This document shows positions 62,359 through 64,000 of a stretch of 64,000 bases of DNA, piece by piece. Origin of the DNA: Streptomyces sp. CNQ-509 (GTDB lineage Bacteria > Actinomycetota > Actinomycetes > Streptomycetales > Streptomycetaceae). The notes beneath the pieces are model-generated. The model was given only the letters and a program-made list of their open reading frames with translations, was not told the DNA's origin and made no database searches. The DNA lies in contig NZ_CP011492.1 of NCBI RefSeq assembly GCF_001011035.1, positions 2,799,501-2,863,500 of the forward strand. The letters run 5' to 3'. The position numbers were made by a program, and so were the translations under genes. Numbering within the stretch: the first letter of the stretch is position 1; the number at the start of each line of letters is the position of its first letter.

Positions 62359-62606
62359 CCGACGTGCCCCAATGGCGAGCGGTCCATGCCCATCCGGCGG
62401 TGCCAGGCGTGGAAGTCCTCGTAGAGTGCGGGCACCAGCTCGGCGGTGTAGTACGCAGCCGGGTCGGGCACGCCCAGTGCCTCCGCGAGGACGACCATCC
62501 GGAAGAGGTCGTCCTCCTCGCGCCGGGCACGGGCGAAGGTACGCCGGTAGGGGCCGGCGTAGAACTCCTCCAGCCCGGCCCGGAGCGAGGCCCAGCGGGA
62601 TGTCAC
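62349..62606 (-). CDS. Cory-CC-star protein
   Basis: The 85-residue protein starts at ATG 62606, overlapping the CstA stop (ATGA). It ends in GHVGCC, the terminal Cys-Cys pair that names the family. The body is helical: LEEFYAGPYRRTFARARREE and LAEALGVPDPAAYYTAEL. The family occurs with CstA-like transporters and ArsA ATPases. The exposed C-terminal cysteines could bind metal or be a handle for the ArsA ATPase. Function unknown. Confidence 0.9.
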   Translation of the reverse strand: MTSRWASLRAGLEEFYAGPYRRTFARARREEDDLFRMVVLAEALGVPDPAAYYTAELVPALYEDFHAWHRRMGMDRSPLGHVGCC

Positions 62607-64000
62607 TTCTTCAGCTCGGCTTTCTCCCTGACATCGGCGTCAGGGGCCTCCGGCGGCTCCTGGGCCGCCCGCCGCATCGCAACGACCGCCTCGAAGGCGA
62701 CCCACACGGCGGCGACGATGACGACGACGTCGATGACCAGCAGCAGCCAGTCCCGGGCATCGTAGAGGTCGCCGAGCTGTACGAGCGCTGCCCAGAACGA
62801 CATCACGAACACGGCCGCGAGCGGCACCAGCGCAGGTGCCGGGTTGCGCCGCTTGCGGATCAGCATGACCGCGACGATGGAGAGGGTCAGTGAGGCCAGA
62901 AGCTGGTTGCTGGTGCCGAACAGCGGCCAGATACGGAGGCCGCCGGCGCCCTCGGCGCCCTGGCTGAAGGTCAGTCCCATACCGGCGCCGAGCGCGATGA
63001 GGGTGCCGACGCCGTTGGTGATCCTCACCTTGACGACCTCGCCGGCCTCCTGGACGACGAAGCGCAGCAGGCGTACGCCGGTGTCCATGGTGGTGGCGGC
63101 GAACAGGATCGCCATGGTGGCCAGGACAGTCGAGCTCAGCGAGGCCGGCAGGCCCAGGCCGCTGTTGACGATCTCGCTACCGCCCGCGACGAACGCCCCG
63201 ACGCCGCCCTCGCCGAAGGCGCTGTAGACGGCCTCCCAGTCGGCCAGGGTGCGGAAGCCCGCGACGGCGGCGATGATCGCGCCGAGCGCGAGCATTCCCT
63301 CACCGACCGCGCCGAAGTAGCCGACGAAGCGGGCGTCGGTCTCCTTGTCGAGCTGTTTCGAGCTGGTGCCCGAGGAGACCATGCCGTGGAAGCCGGAGAT
63401 CGCGCCGCACGCGATGGTGACGAAGAGCAGCGGCACGAGGTCCGGGGTGCCCGCGGGAACGGCGTCGTTGACGGCCGGGGCAACGATCGACGGGGCACTC
63501 AGCAGTACCGAGGCGAACAGGATGCCGAGCCCGACGAAGAGCTGGACACCGTTGATGTAGTCACGCGGCTGGAGAAGCACCCACACGGGCAACAGGGAGG
63601 CTATGCCGGCGTAGACGAAGAGGGCGACGATCCAGAAGGTCGCCGGGGACATGCCCAGGATCGGATCGGGCAGCTCCACCGGGACGGCGTCACCGAGGAG
63701 GATCAGGGCGTAGAGCGCCGCGACGCCGATCACGGTGACCAGGCCGAGGCTCATCCTGTAGCGGTAGACCGCTTGGCCGACCAGCAGCGCCACCGCGACC
63801 GCGCCCCAGGTGGGGATCACTGCCGACGGGGTGGATATCAGCAGGTTCTTGATGACCACCGCGAAGGCAGCGATCACCATGAGGAGCAGCAGGAAGATCA
63901 CGACGAGGAAGAGGTTCGCGCCCCGGCGGCCGATGTAGCGGCCGGAGAGCGCGCCCATCGAGCGGCCCTTGTTGCGCGCCGAGGCCCACAGGGCACCCAG
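62603..64000 (-). CDS. cstA: Carbon starvation protein CstA family transporter, 5' end outside
   Basis: The frame is open to the right edge, so the start lies beyond 64000; the visible part has 465 residues. It has multiple membrane helices and CstA-type signatures: ACGAISGFHGMVSSGTSSKQ, DARFVGYFGAVGEGMLALGA and LRIWPLFGTSNQLLASL. CstA/YjiY proteins import pyruvate or peptides; the short form found with CC-star and ArsA is the actinobacterial type. The stop at 62603-62605 overlaps the CC-star start, so all three genes form one operon. Confidence 0.95.
   Translation of the reverse strand: MGALWASARNKGRSMGALSGRYIGRRGANLFLVVIFLLLLMVIAAFAVVIKNLLISTPSAVIPTWGAVAVALLVGQAVYRYRMSLGLVTVIGVAALYALILLGDAVPVELPDPILGMSPATFWIVALFVYAGIASLLPVWVLLQPRDYINGVQLFVGLGILFASVLLSAPSIVAPAVNDAVPAGTPDLVPLLFVTIACGAISGFHGMVSSGTSSKQLDKETDARFVGYFGAVGEGMLALGAIIAAVAGFRTLADWEAVYSAFGEGGVGAFVAGGSEIVNSGLGLPASLSSTVLATMAILFAATTMDTGVRLLRFVVQEAGEVVKVRITNGVGTLIALGAGMGLTFSQGAEGAGGLRIWPLFGTSNQLLASLTLSIVAVMLIRKRRNPAPALVPLAAVFVMSFWAALVQLGDLYDARDWLLLVIDVVVIVAAVWVAFEAVVAMRRAAQEPPEAPDADVREKAELKK

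Overview
The window is chromosomal DNA of a high-GC actinomycete, almost certainly Streptomyces or a close relative. The composition is very GC-rich, GTG starts are frequent, and the core order (cystathionine beta-synthase, cyclopropane synthase/ndh, Ppx/DUF501/FtsB/enolase, Rpf proteins behind a c-di-AMP riboswitch, MazG/SurA, mfd/ABC exporter) is the one I know from Streptomyces. It carries bldA, the tRNA-Leu(UAA) that reads the rare UUA codon.

Left part (1-13 kb): end of a thiolase, small hypotheticals, an ABC exporter operon (FtsX-type permease plus ATPase), bldA at 5909-5990, two SGNH hydrolases, an RpiR-type regulator and cystathionine beta-synthase. At 13.0-16.1 kb lies a four-gene operon with overlapping starts and stops, encoding WXG-like and membrane proteins, with several TTA codons. 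Then follow cyclopropane synthase and ndh with a Rex-like operator.

Accessory block at 19.7-23.2 kb: YdcF, a GntR regulator with tandem palindromic operators, a divergent small ATPase, a frameshifted class I aminoacyl-tRNA-synthetase-like protein and an ASCH RNA-binding-type protein. I do not recognise this set as a described system. Core genes resume at 23.2-32.6 kb: Ppx/GppA, DUF501, FtsB, enolase, two Rpf-LysM proteins (the first behind a c-di-AMP riboswitch), a P450, MazG and a SurA-like lipoprotein. Surface and envelope genes follow at 32.8-39.6 kb: acyltransferase, polysialyltransferase-like protein, GT2, HNH lipoprotein and GH43.

Variable block at 39.6-50.9 kb: MFS/ArsR with a perfect operator palindrome, an ArsR-like regulator cut by an amber codon, an XRE/DUF397 pair, a gene-free stretch with a strongly folded 83-nt element, and a decayed ATP-grasp RiPP locus (intact tgmA, broken tgmB). 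Next comes a compact P450 plus 20-residue peptide plus GNAT locus that looks like a P450-modified RiPP (peptide ends AWRIW), then toxin-antitoxin pairs (RelE-like broken, VapBC intact).

Right part (50.9-64 kb): mfd, a second ABC exporter operon paralogous to the first, a lipoprotein, remnants of an AraC regulator and an IS4-type transposase, an RlmA-type rRNA methyltransferase behind a possible leader-peptide attenuator, and an ArsA/CC-star/CstA operon running off the right edge.

TTA codons occur in six accessory genes of the window and I found none in its core genes, so bldA should gate translation of the WXG operon, the aaRS-like locus and the putative RiPP P450. Several accessory genes carry single-base frameshifts. 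Whether these are real decay or read errors in GC runs cannot be settled from sequence alone.
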